From an uncultured Bacteroidales bacterium (GTDB lineage Bacteria > Bacteroidota > Bacteroidia > Bacteroidales > UBA932), in the NCBI GenBank assembly GCA_905236955.1, contig CAJOQW010000005.1, positions 1-5,178 of the forward strand: a stretch of DNA of 5,178 bases. The letters are read 5' to 3'. Position numbers and translations under genes: made by a program. Positions 1 through 5,178 of this stretch are shown piece by piece (the first letter of the stretch is position 1; each line of letters opens with the position of its first letter). The notes under the pieces are model-generated. The model had not been told where the DNA came from, made no database searches, and saw only the letters and a list, made by a program, of their open reading frames with translations.

Positions 1-455
1 CCGCAAATGATGATGGCCTGCTCCCCGTCGAAAGCCTTGACAAGGTCGAAAATCAGCAACAGCGTGGAGTCCGATGCAGCGGAATCGTATGTAGGGACAT
101 CTTCAAAGGAGAAAACGGTATTGCCATCGGGATAAGAGACATATCCACCCTGCCCGTAGCCCACGCCCTTTGAGGCCAGGAATTCGTACGGGGCCATTTC
201 CTTGAAGTGGGGGAGGTCCAGCAGAAGGCCCCTGGAATGGTCCACGTCCGAAAAAGATTTCTGTACCAGGATAAAATTGGCATAACCTTTGGTAATGTCA
301 TTTTCGGCCAGGTAGTAAGAAACGTTATCGGGCAGGGAGCCGACCGTTATCCCGGGGTTCTTCCCAATGGTGGGGAAATCCTTTGCCGGAGCGCACAAAC
401 CGCCTGCAAGAAGAAAAAGGACAGTTAATATTTGAAAGCTTTTTGAACGCATCAT
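1..455 (-). CDS. Exported M16 (insulinase)-like protein, probably non-catalytic; 3' part outside the window
   Basis: This open frame reads leftward from an ATG at 455-453 and leaves the window after about 151 codons with no stop. A second in-frame ATG at 452-450 is an equally possible start. Residues 1-24 look like a Sec signal peptide: MMRSK charged end, hydrophobic core around ILTVLFLLAGG, likely cleavage after APA24. The mature part resembles the N-terminal domain of Bacteroidales M16 zinc proteases: LPDNVSYYLAEND (41-53) fits 'LpNGltYYi..N', YANFILVQK (58-66) fits the next strand, LASKGVGYGQGGYVSYPDGN (93-112) fits 'l...GvkfG...NAYTS.DeT', and VFSFEDVP (114-121) fits 'vY.i.nvP'. An active enzyme would have HxxEH; the only candidate here is HFKEM (83-87), and the segment between it and GVGYG is shorter than usual. 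I infer an exported pseudo-protease or structural M16 partner. The family assignment rests on remembered motifs and is moderate; the reading frame and signal peptide are solid. Confidence 0.72.
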   Translation of the reverse strand, partial: MMRSKSFQILTVLFLLAGGLCAPAKDFPTIGKNPGITVGSLPDNVSYYLAENDITKGYANFILVQKSFSDVDHSRGLLLDLPHFKEMAPYEFLASKGVGYGQGGYVSYPDGNTVFSFEDVPTYDSAASDSTLLLIFDLVKAFDGEQAIIIC

Positions 456-466
456 TTATATAGCCA

Positions 467-474
467 CAAAAATA
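467..474 (-). promoter_or_regulatory. -7 promoter element for the M16-like gene
   Basis: The minus strand reads TATTTTTG, an exact match to the Bacteroidota primary sigma -7 consensus TAnnTTTG. A transcript would begin near 463, only about 8 nt before the ATG at 455, giving a very short leader. I see no good TTTG -33 element at the usual distance on this strand. Confidence 0.55.
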
Positions 475-486
475 AAACAAAATTAT

Positions 487-494
487 TATTTTTG
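487..494 (+). promoter_or_regulatory. -7 promoter element for the TPR-U32 unit
   Basis: The plus strand reads TATTTTTG, an exact TAnnTTTG match. Transcription would start near 497 and leave a leader of about 34 nt before the ATG at 531. The element is identical to the one on the opposite strand 12 bp away, so the two genes diverge from back-to-back promoters. A -33 TTTG is not evident. A TTG codon in the TPR frame (492-494) lies inside this element, which argues against that TTG as a translation start. Confidence 0.6.
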
Positions 495-530
495 CATTTT
501 AGCAAAACTGAATATAAATCATCAGGAATC

Positions 531-1463
531 ATGAAAAAGTTGTTCATTACCATCGCAGCCATCCTTCTTGGGGCATCCTTGGCATTCGCACAGGATCTCG
601 CATCCGTAACCGAGACCTACAACAATGGGGCCACCGCCCTCCAGAATGGAGACAAGGCAAGCGCCCTCGCCGCTTTCCAGGAAGCTCTCGCAGGAGCGGA
701 AGCCCTCGGCGAAGAAGGTGCTGAAATCGCAGGAAACTGCAAGACCTACATTCCCGATATCCAGTTCTCCATTGCAAAGGAACTGGTAAATGCCGCCGAC
801 TATGACAACGCTGTCGCCTCTCTCGGCACCACCATCGAACTCGCGAACAAGTTCGCCAACGAAGGCGTGGCAGAAGCTGCAAAGGCCCTCATCCCGCAGG
901 TCCTCATGCAGAAAGCCAACGGCCTGCTCAACGCCAAGGACTTCGCCGCGGCGGCAGCCGGTTACAAGGCGGTACTCGATGCCGACCCGAACAACGGCGC
1001 GGCAGCCCTCCGTCTCGGTGCGGCCCTGAGCTCGGCCGGAGACAAGGACGGCGCAATCGCCGCCTTCGAGACCGCGATAGCCAACGGCCAGGAGAGCGCA
1101 GCCAACAAGCAGCTGGGCAACCTCTATCTCAAGGAAGCCGCCGCTTCGCTCAAGGCAAAGAACTATGCCAAGGCAGTGGAAGAGGCCCTCAAGGTCAACG
1201 AGTACGGCGAGAATGCCAAGGCCTACCAGATCGCAGGCCAGGCTTCACAGCTCCTGAAGAAGAACTCCGCCGCCATCGAGTATTTCGAGAAGTACATCGC
1301 CCTTTCTCCTTCGGCTGCCAATGTCGGCCAGATCGCCTTCACCGTAGGCGCCCTGTATCAGCAGGCAGGCAACAAGGCCAAGGCAGTCGAGTACTACAAG
1401 AAGGCCGTTTCCGATCCCAAGCTCGGCGCAGAGGCCCAGAAGCAGATCAACGCCCTCAAGTAA
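531..1463 (+). CDS. Exported alanine-rich tetratricopeptide repeat (TPR) protein
   Basis: A 310-residue protein with a clear Sec signal peptide: MKKLF charged end, hydrophobic core IAAILLGASL, and cleavage expected after LAFA20, leaving QD at the mature end. The rest is almost entirely helical TPR-type repeats. Recognisable A-x-x-L/Y...A...Y/F...A-L patterns cover about 26-59, 80-110, 123-156 (ending LDADPNN), 157-190, 195-225, 229-262 (ending IALSP) and 268-298. TPR proteins are scaffolds for protein-protein contacts, so this is likely a periplasmic or cell-surface-facing adaptor; its partner is unknown. No lipobox cysteine or transmembrane segment follows the signal peptide. The frame stays open upstream to a TTG at 492, but the ATG at 531 starts the signal peptide exactly, has a weak AGGA at 524-527 and lies downstream of the promoter, so it is preferred. 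It is followed after 1 nt by the U32 gene, indicating an operon. The TPR call is confident; the specific role is unknown. Confidence 0.9.
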   Translation: MKKLFITIAAILLGASLAFAQDLASVTETYNNGATALQNGDKASALAAFQEALAGAEALGEEGAEIAGNCKTYIPDIQFSIAKELVNAADYDNAVASLGTTIELANKFANEGVAEAAKALIPQVLMQKANGLLNAKDFAAAAAGYKAVLDADPNNGAAALRLGAALSSAGDKDGAIAAFETAIANGQESAANKQLGNLYLKEAAASLKAKNYAKAVEEALKVNEYGENAKAYQIAGQASQLLKKNSAAIEYFEKYIALSPSAANVGQIAFTVGALYQQAGNKAKAVEYYKKAVSDPKLGAEAQKQINALK

Positions 1464-1464
1464 C

Positions 1465-3207
1465 ATGACCGGCCTGGAGTTGCTCGCTCCGGCAAGGAAT
1501 GCGGACATCGGCATCGCAGCCATAGACAGCGGTGCCGATGCCGTGTATATTGCCGGCCCCTTCTTCGGGGCCCGGAAGGATGCGGGAAACTCCATAGAAG
1601 ATATCGCCAGGCTGTGCGATTATGCGCACCGTTTCGGGGTGCGTATCTTCATAACCGTCAACATCTCGGTGTCGGACGCCGAACTGCCGGAACTCCACCG
1701 CCAGATGCTCGCGGAACAGGCGGCCGGCGTGGACGCATTCATTATACGCGACGAAAGGATATGCACCTGGGAAGACATAACCGTCCCGCTTCACGCCTCT
1801 ACCCAGTGTGCGATCCGCACCCCGGAAGACGCCCGGCGTTACGAAGCACTGGGGTGCAGTCGGCTGGTACTTGAAAGGGAGTTGTCGATGGACGACATCA
1901 AGGCCATCCGCAAGGCGGTTTCGTGCGAGCTGGAATTTTTCGTTCACGGAGCCTTGTGTGTATGCTACAGCGGCGATTGCCGCCTCTCGGAGCATCTCGA
2001 CGGCCGCTCGGCCGACAGGGGCGAATGCATCCAGGCATGCCGTTCGATGTACGACCTCACCGACTCTTCGGGGAAGGTCCTGGTCCGCAACAAGGCCCTG
2101 CTTTCACTCAAGGATTTCAACCTCCACGAAAGGCTGTCCGAACTTGCAGATGCGGGAATCTGTTCCTTCAAGATAGAAGGCCGGCTGAAGAATGCCGCTT
2201 ATGTACGCAACATAACGCGCTGGTATTCAATGGCCCTGGACGAGCTGTGCGCTTCCCGGCCCCAGGATTTCCAAAGGGCCTCCTTCGGACGCATTTCGGG
2301 CGGCTTCACTCCCGACCCCTTAAAGACTTTCAACCGCGGCTACACCGAACTCTTCCTTGACGGGAAGCGGGGCGAATGGTCATCCATGGACGCCCCCACA
2401 AACCTGGGTTCGTTCATAGGTACCGTAGCAAGACTCCGGCGGGGAAAGGCGGGTATGGAATTATTCCTCAAACCGGTCAAGGGAGGCGTTGAACTGCACA
2501 ACGGAGACGGTTTCGCTTTTGTGAACGGCTCTTCGGTAGTAGGATTCCGCGGGGATGTCTGCGAAGGCCTCACGATTATGTGCAAGTCCGTTGACGGCCT
2601 CAAGGAAGGGATGCGGCTATACCGCAATATCGATGCAGCCTTCGACAGGGAACTGGAGAAGAATCTGCCGAAAAGGGAGATTCCGGTTTCGCTGGAGGTC
2701 AAAATCAGCGGCAGGTGGAATATCGACATCACCGCAACATCACAGGATGGACGCAGAGTCCTCAGCAATTTCAAGGCGGATGTCGAAAGTGCCGAAAACA
2801 GGGAGCGGGCGGCGGCCATGTTCCGCGAACAACTTTCGAAGCGGAGCCTTCATTATGTTTTCTCCCTCGACAAACTTGAAGCGGGAGCCATTCCGCTGCT
2901 GAGTGCATCCATCCTCAACTCCATGCGCCGGCTGGTGGCGGAAGACCTTGATGCGCAGCCTTGCGGCAGGAGGCCCCTTGCCTGTGGAGGCCCCAGGGAC
3001 GGCACCGGTTTCCTGAACCAGGGCCCGTCCGGCGGCAAGCACCCGCTTATGCGGAGCCGCTACTGCATCCGTTACGAACTGGGCATGTGCCCTGTCCACC
3101 AGGGGGCCCCTGAATCCGGCCCGCTGTTCCTTGTGAACAACGGCCGCCGCCTGGCCCTCGGCTTCGACTGCAGGAACTGCGAGATGACAGTATCGGCAAC
3201 CGACTGA
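1465..3207 (+). CDS. U32 peptidase-family protein, RlhA/TrhP-like (probable RNA C5-hydroxylation enzyme)
   Basis: A 580-residue cytoplasmic protein. It opens with LELLAPARN (4-12) and GADAVYIAG (23-31), the standard U32 N-terminus, which fixes the start. The PROSITE-type U32 signature E-x-F-x2-G-A-L-C-x4-G-x-C-x-L-S is complete at 157-175. Cysteines 165, 172, 188 and 192 match the set expected to hold an iron-sulfur cluster in this family. LSLKDFN (213-219) and FKIEGRLK (235-242) are further family motifs. FNRGYTELFL (289-298) leads into a second domain around 311-395 (LGSFIGTV, NGDGFAF, MRLYRN) resembling the DUF3656 region of E. coli RlhA/YdcP. The C-terminus carries two cysteine pairs, C534/C542 and C569/C572, a possible metal site common in Bacteroidales homologues. 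Studied relatives make 5-hydroxycytidine in 23S rRNA (RlhA) or 5-hydroxyuridine at tRNA position 34 (TrhP), using prephenate; the peptidase label is historical. Which RNA is the substrate here cannot be told from sequence. The gene starts 1 nt after the TPR stop with no visible Shine-Dalgarno, so translational coupling is plausible. Confidence 0.93.
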   Translation: MTGLELLAPARNADIGIAAIDSGADAVYIAGPFFGARKDAGNSIEDIARLCDYAHRFGVRIFITVNISVSDAELPELHRQMLAEQAAGVDAFIIRDERICTWEDITVPLHASTQCAIRTPEDARRYEALGCSRLVLERELSMDDIKAIRKAVSCELEFFVHGALCVCYSGDCRLSEHLDGRSADRGECIQACRSMYDLTDSSGKVLVRNKALLSLKDFNLHERLSELADAGICSFKIEGRLKNAAYVRNITRWYSMALDELCASRPQDFQRASFGRISGGFTPDPLKTFNRGYTELFLDGKRGEWSSMDAPTNLGSFIGTVARLRRGKAGMELFLKPVKGGVELHNGDGFAFVNGSSVVGFRGDVCEGLTIMCKSVDGLKEGMRLYRNIDAAFDRELEKNLPKREIPVSLEVKISGRWNIDITATSQDGRRVLSNFKADVESAENRERAAAMFREQLSKRSLHYVFSLDKLEAGAIPLLSASILNSMRRLVAEDLDAQPCGRRPLACGGPRDGTGFLNQGPSGGKHPLMRSRYCIRYELGMCPVHQGAPESGPLFLVNNGRRLALGFDCRNCEMTVSATD

Positions 3208-3218
3208 GCCGGAAAGGG

Positions 3219-4382
3219 CTATTCCAATTTAAATGTGATGATTACGTCGCCGAAACGGCCTGTCACAAGGCTTGAAGAGGTGAAATAAGAGGCGTCCAGC
3301 TGGCCGCGCCAGACGATGTCGTCGTTGCTGTAAAGGGGGATGTCCAGGTCGAAGCCATACGTTTTCGACTTGATCTTGACGCTCGCTTCGCACTTCCAGC
3401 TGGTACGTGTGCCTCCGTCGCTTTCCGTGATGAGGAAAGCCAGCTTATCCAATTGCTCGGAAAAATCCGTTACCAGGACGGCATCATACAAGATCTTCTT
3501 GTTCAAGTATTTGCGCTTGACCACCACCATAAGGTCGGTTACCGAAGGGGTGTACTTCTGGAGTTCTGCTTCGGACGAGGCGTAAAAGCCGTTCACCGCT
3601 CCGATCTTTATGAAGAACTCGCTGGCCCCTGCGAACCAGGAATCGTAGTGACGGGTCATGGTGAAGGATTTCATGTAAAGGTTTTTCTTGTCCGAGGAGG
3701 CCCTGGTGAGGGAGGCATCCGCCTTGGAAAGGAACATCGACATGGGAGTGAAACCGCTGTCGTCATTGCGGTTTATCACCCATACGGGGCGTTCCGCCGC
3801 AACGTTCTCGTCGACATATACCGAGTCCACCACCTCGTACGACCCGGCTACAGGGGCTATCTCGTATGCATAATTGCTCTCCGCCCCATAGCCCGGATCG
3901 AAGGTTATCAGGGGCAGCTGTTCCCCGTCCCAGTCCTCGGAATATGGCCAGTATATCTGCATTCCGGAAGAAGCCAGGGCGTCGAGATAGGCCTGGACAT
4001 CGGCGGCGCCGGCCTTCGTGGCAGGGGAAGCGGTGGCCTCGACATAACCGGCTATCAAGTCCCTCAGCGGCGTGTCGTACGCCGCCCTGGTGAGTGCCTT
4101 CGTCTCTTCTGACTCCCCGACCCCGGCCCCCGGACTGTCCACCAGGTCGCTCATCATATATTCCTCGTCGAAACCGTTGCCGGAAGATGAACTGACTGCA
4201 TTGTACACTTCTTCCAGCTGGCCCTGGCCTATAGGAAGGGAGGCTAGCATGCGCGCGACGCCGCGCAGCGAAAGGGTTTCCTGCACATCCGGCAGGTCGG
4301 CGGAAGTTTCGGGCCCGTGGCCGCAGGAGAGGAGGATTGCAACGGCTGCGCAAGGCAGCAGGAGAGGTTTCATGGCTTTCAT
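3219..4382 (-). CDS. Uncharacterised Bacteroidales-type lipoprotein
   Basis: A 387-residue protein with a lipoprotein signal peptide: MKAMKP charged end, hydrophobic LLLPCAAVAILLS, and lipobox LLSC with the lipidated cysteine at 20. It should be membrane-anchored, facing the periplasm or the cell surface; the residues after Cys20 (GHGPET) are not a clear acidic surface-export signal. Residues 60-95 are rich in Ser, Gly, Asp and Glu and look flexible. A central region holds YWPYSEDWDG (144-153), a FDPGYG segment (161-166) and RPVWVINRNDDSGF (198-211), which look like conserved core motifs. The last ~140 residues alternate hydrophobic and polar residues in a way that suggests beta structure, ending DVIITFKLE. 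I recognise the general type from Bacteroidales genomes but no function is known to me. The start at 4382 is chosen; Met4 (4373) would keep the same signal peptide. The gene converges on the U32 gene and lies downstream of prmC on the same strand, separated by 142 bp with a strong hairpin, so it is probably transcribed on its own. Confidence 0.85.
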   Translation of the reverse strand: MKAMKPLLLPCAAVAILLSCGHGPETSADLPDVQETLSLRGVARMLASLPIGQGQLEEVYNAVSSSSGNGFDEEYMMSDLVDSPGAGVGESEETKALTRAAYDTPLRDLIAGYVEATASPATKAGAADVQAYLDALASSGMQIYWPYSEDWDGEQLPLITFDPGYGAESNYAYEIAPVAGSYEVVDSVYVDENVAAERPVWVINRNDDSGFTPMSMFLSKADASLTRASSDKKNLYMKSFTMTRHYDSWFAGASEFFIKIGAVNGFYASSEAELQKYTPSVTDLMVVVKRKYLNKKILYDAVLVTDFSEQLDKLAFLITESDGGTRTSWKCEASVKIKSKTYGFDLDIPLYSNDDIVWRGQLDASYFTSSSLVTGRFGDVIITFKLE

Positions 4383-4402
4383 CGTTCAAAGTTTTTCTGC
4401 TG

Positions 4403-4410
4403 CAAAGAGA
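4403..4410 (-). promoter_or_regulatory. Possible -7 element for the lipoprotein gene (weak)
   Basis: The minus strand reads TCTCTTTG, seven of eight positions compatible with TAnnTTTG (C instead of A at position 2). It would place the transcript start near 4400, about 17 nt before the ATG at 4382. There is no convincing -33 TTTG; TTTC lies roughly 20 nt upstream. It is offered only as the best candidate in this gap. Confidence 0.3.
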
Positions 4411-4436
4411 ACGATTAAAGTCCGTTTTCCGAAGAA

Positions 4437-4448
4437 ATAAACGTTTAT
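4437..4448 (+). repeat. 12-bp perfect palindrome, operator-like
   Basis: ATAAACGTTTAT is self-complementary over all 12 bases. It lies about 55 bp upstream of the lipoprotein start, just upstream of that gene's candidate promoter, and it overlaps the first three bases of the plus-strand TATCTTTG element. A dimeric regulator could bind such a site, but a single short palindrome in AT-rich sequence can arise by chance. Confidence 0.35.
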
Positions 4449-4453
4449 CTTTG
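4446..4453 (+). promoter_or_regulatory. Orphan plus-strand -7-like element
   Basis: TATCTTTG matches TAnnTTTG exactly on the plus strand, but no annotated gene reads rightward from here. A transcript from about 4456 would cross the hairpin at 4476-4511 and then run antisense to the 3' end of prmC. A chance match is quite possible, since the motif has only six fixed bases. Confidence 0.25.
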
Positions 4454-4475
4454 TTACCCCCTTCCGACATATGCA

Positions 4476-4511
4476 CAGGCAGCCGTTTGAAGATTTCCAA
4501 ACGGCTGCCTG
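4476..4511 (-). terminator. Strong hairpin after prmC (probable terminator or 3'-end structure)
   Basis: The arms CAGGCAGCCGTTTG (4476-4489) and CAAACGGCTGCCTG (4498-4511) are perfectly complementary over 14 bp with an 8-nt loop. If C4498 is bulged, the stem can extend by GAA/TTC around a GAT loop. On the minus strand the structure begins 13 nt after the prmC stop, where a terminator would sit. However, the seven-T run on that strand lies before the hairpin, not after it, so it is not a textbook intrinsic terminator. It may be a 3'-end stabiliser, a Rho-assisted end, or a structure in the leader of the lipoprotein mRNA. On the plus strand an A-run follows the stem, so termination in that direction is unlikely. 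Confidence 0.6.
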
Positions 4512-4524
4512 CTGCAAAAAAACC

Positions 4525-5178
4525 CTATTCCGCCTGAAAGAATGATATGTAGCGCGGACGGTCGAAGAAATCGGGAATGATTTCCACTTCGGACAATCCT
4601 GCCGCGGTGAACACGGCAGCACTCTCTTCGGGTATCTCGGAATTTATTTCGACAATGCCGGAGCCGCCGGGAGCCAACAGCCTTTTCGCTATGGCGGCTA
4701 TCGCCCTGTGAAACACCAGAGCGTCCCCTTCCGGGGCAAAGATAGCCATATGCGGCTCATAATCGAGCACATTGGGACGCATTTCGGCCTTTTCTGCCGA
4801 CATCACATAAGGTGGATTGGCGGTAAGAAGGTTGCATCGGAGGGAAGGATCCCCTCCCTGGAAGGCTTCCACGGTGGCATCTGCATCAAGCACGTCCGCC
4901 TTTACGAAACGCGGCTTCACCACGGGACGGTGGATGCGGAACGGCTGGGACGAAGCCAGGTCCAGGGCATCCTCCGAAAGGTCGGTGGCGGTGACAAGGG
5001 CGCCGGGCAACTCCAGTGCGAGAGTCCACGCTATGCAGCCGCAACCGGTACAGAGGTCGAGCACCCTGACAGTCCCGGACGCCTCTGACGCCATGCCCGC
5101 CGCAGTCTGGGCGAGCAGTTCGGTCTCCGCCCTCGGGATCAGGGCTCGCCCGTCGATGAGGAACTCCCTGCCGCAAAA
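4525..5178 (-). CDS. prmC: Peptide chain release factor N5-glutamine methyltransferase (PrmC/HemK), N-terminus outside the window
   Basis: PrmC uses S-adenosylmethionine to methylate the glutamine of the GGQ motif in release factors RF1 and RF2, in the cytoplasm. The visible frame has 217 residues and stays open to the right edge, so the internal ATG at 5094 is not the start; the upstream codons carry the family motif LIPRAETE (visible residues 13-20; PRPETE is more usual). The SAM-binding motif I is VLDLCTGCGCIA (39-50), the acidic end of the next strand is TATDLS (63-68), and the catalytic NPPY is at 121-124, preceded by LLTA. The C-terminal GGSGIVEINSE segment and the FFDRPRYISFF ending also fit PrmC. 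Compared with a usual length near 280, about 60-70 residues, the helical N-terminal substrate-recognition domain, lie beyond the edge. The NPPY and PR-ETE motifs together distinguish it from general DNA or RNA methyltransferases. The stop codon (TAG) is followed by the hairpin at 4476-4511. Confidence 0.94.
   Translation of the reverse strand, partial: FCGREFLIDGRALIPRAETELLAQTAAGMASEASGTVRVLDLCTGCGCIAWTLALELPGALVTATDLSEDALDLASSQPFRIHRPVVKPRFVKADVLDADATVEAFQGGDPSLRCNLLTANPPYVMSAEKAEMRPNVLDYEPHMAIFAPEGDALVFHRAIAAIAKRLLAPGGSGIVEINSEIPEESAAVFTAAGLSEVEIIPDFFDRPRYISFFQAE

Noticed and set aside
53..301. 82-codon minus-strand open frame
   Set aside because: It lies out of frame within the M16-like gene, which has a signal peptide, a promoter and family-like motifs; this one has none.
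492..530. TTG-initiated upstream extension of the TPR protein
   Set aside because: The TTG lies inside the -7 promoter element, and the extension would put 13 polar residues before an otherwise perfect signal peptide beginning at ATG 531.
1456..1995. 179-codon minus-strand open frame antisense to the U32 gene
   Set aside because: It overlaps the most conserved part of the U32 enzyme, and its translation has no recognisable family features.
2940..3050. GC-rich linker region of the U32 gene as a possible insertion or recoding site
   Set aside because: The frame is continuous and the expected C-terminal motifs follow in the same frame; the Gly/Pro-rich composition fits a variable linker.
3453..4112. 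219-codon plus-strand open frame antisense to the lipoprotein gene
   Set aside because: It is a by-product of GC-rich codon use on the opposite strand; it has no promoter, no ribosome-binding site and no protein-like domain pattern.
3763..4500. 245-codon minus-strand open frame overlapping the lipoprotein gene
   Set aside because: It is rich in Arg, Gly and Pro with no recognisable motif, and it runs in another frame of the lipoprotein gene, whose signal peptide and lipobox are convincing.
4525..5094. prmC starting at the ATG at 5094 as a short complete gene
   Set aside because: The frame continues upstream to the window edge with the diagnostic PRAETE motif and the GREFLIDG segment, so this ATG is internal and the gene is truncated by the window.

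Overview
The window reads as ordinary chromosome of a Bacteroidota bacterium, most likely order Bacteroidales. The evidence is a TAnnTTTG-type -7 promoter element in both directions between the first two genes, start codons without strong Shine-Dalgarno sequences, an AT-rich intergenic region set against GC-rich coding sequence, and protein types typical of the group (an insulinase-like secreted protein, a SusD-unrelated lipoprotein with a lipobox, and a long U32 protein with a cysteine-rich tail). The family or genus cannot be fixed from this sequence.

Layout. Positions 1-455 (minus strand) hold the first ~151 codons of an exported M16 (insulinase)-like protein that runs off the left edge. 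Its zinc-binding HxxEH motif looks degenerate. Positions 456-530 are a 75-bp AT-rich divergent promoter region. A two-gene plus-strand unit follows: an exported alanine-rich TPR protein (531-1463) and, after a 1-nt gap, a 580-residue U32 'peptidase' family protein (1465-3207). The U32 protein belongs to the group whose studied members hydroxylate RNA (RlhA/TrhP). Two minus-strand genes fill the rest: an unrecognised 387-residue lipoprotein (3219-4382), convergent with the U32 gene at 11 bp, and the C-terminal ~217 residues of PrmC, the release-factor glutamine methyltransferase (4525-5178, running off the right edge). The 142-bp gap between them (4383-4524) carries a 14-bp perfect inverted repeat, a 12-bp perfect palindrome and an orphan plus-strand promoter-like element.

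How the genes relate. PrmC and the U32 protein both belong to families that modify the translation machinery, but they are on opposite strands with a lipoprotein gene between them, so no shared operon is implied. The TPR and U32 genes are probably co-transcribed and possibly translationally coupled, although one product should be periplasmic and the other cytoplasmic.

I found no RNA genes, CRISPR array, insertion sequence or attachment site. I do not see strong evidence for a new multi-gene system. The items most worth a second look are the degenerate M16-like protein, the TPR-U32 pairing and the structured prmC-lipoprotein intergenic region.
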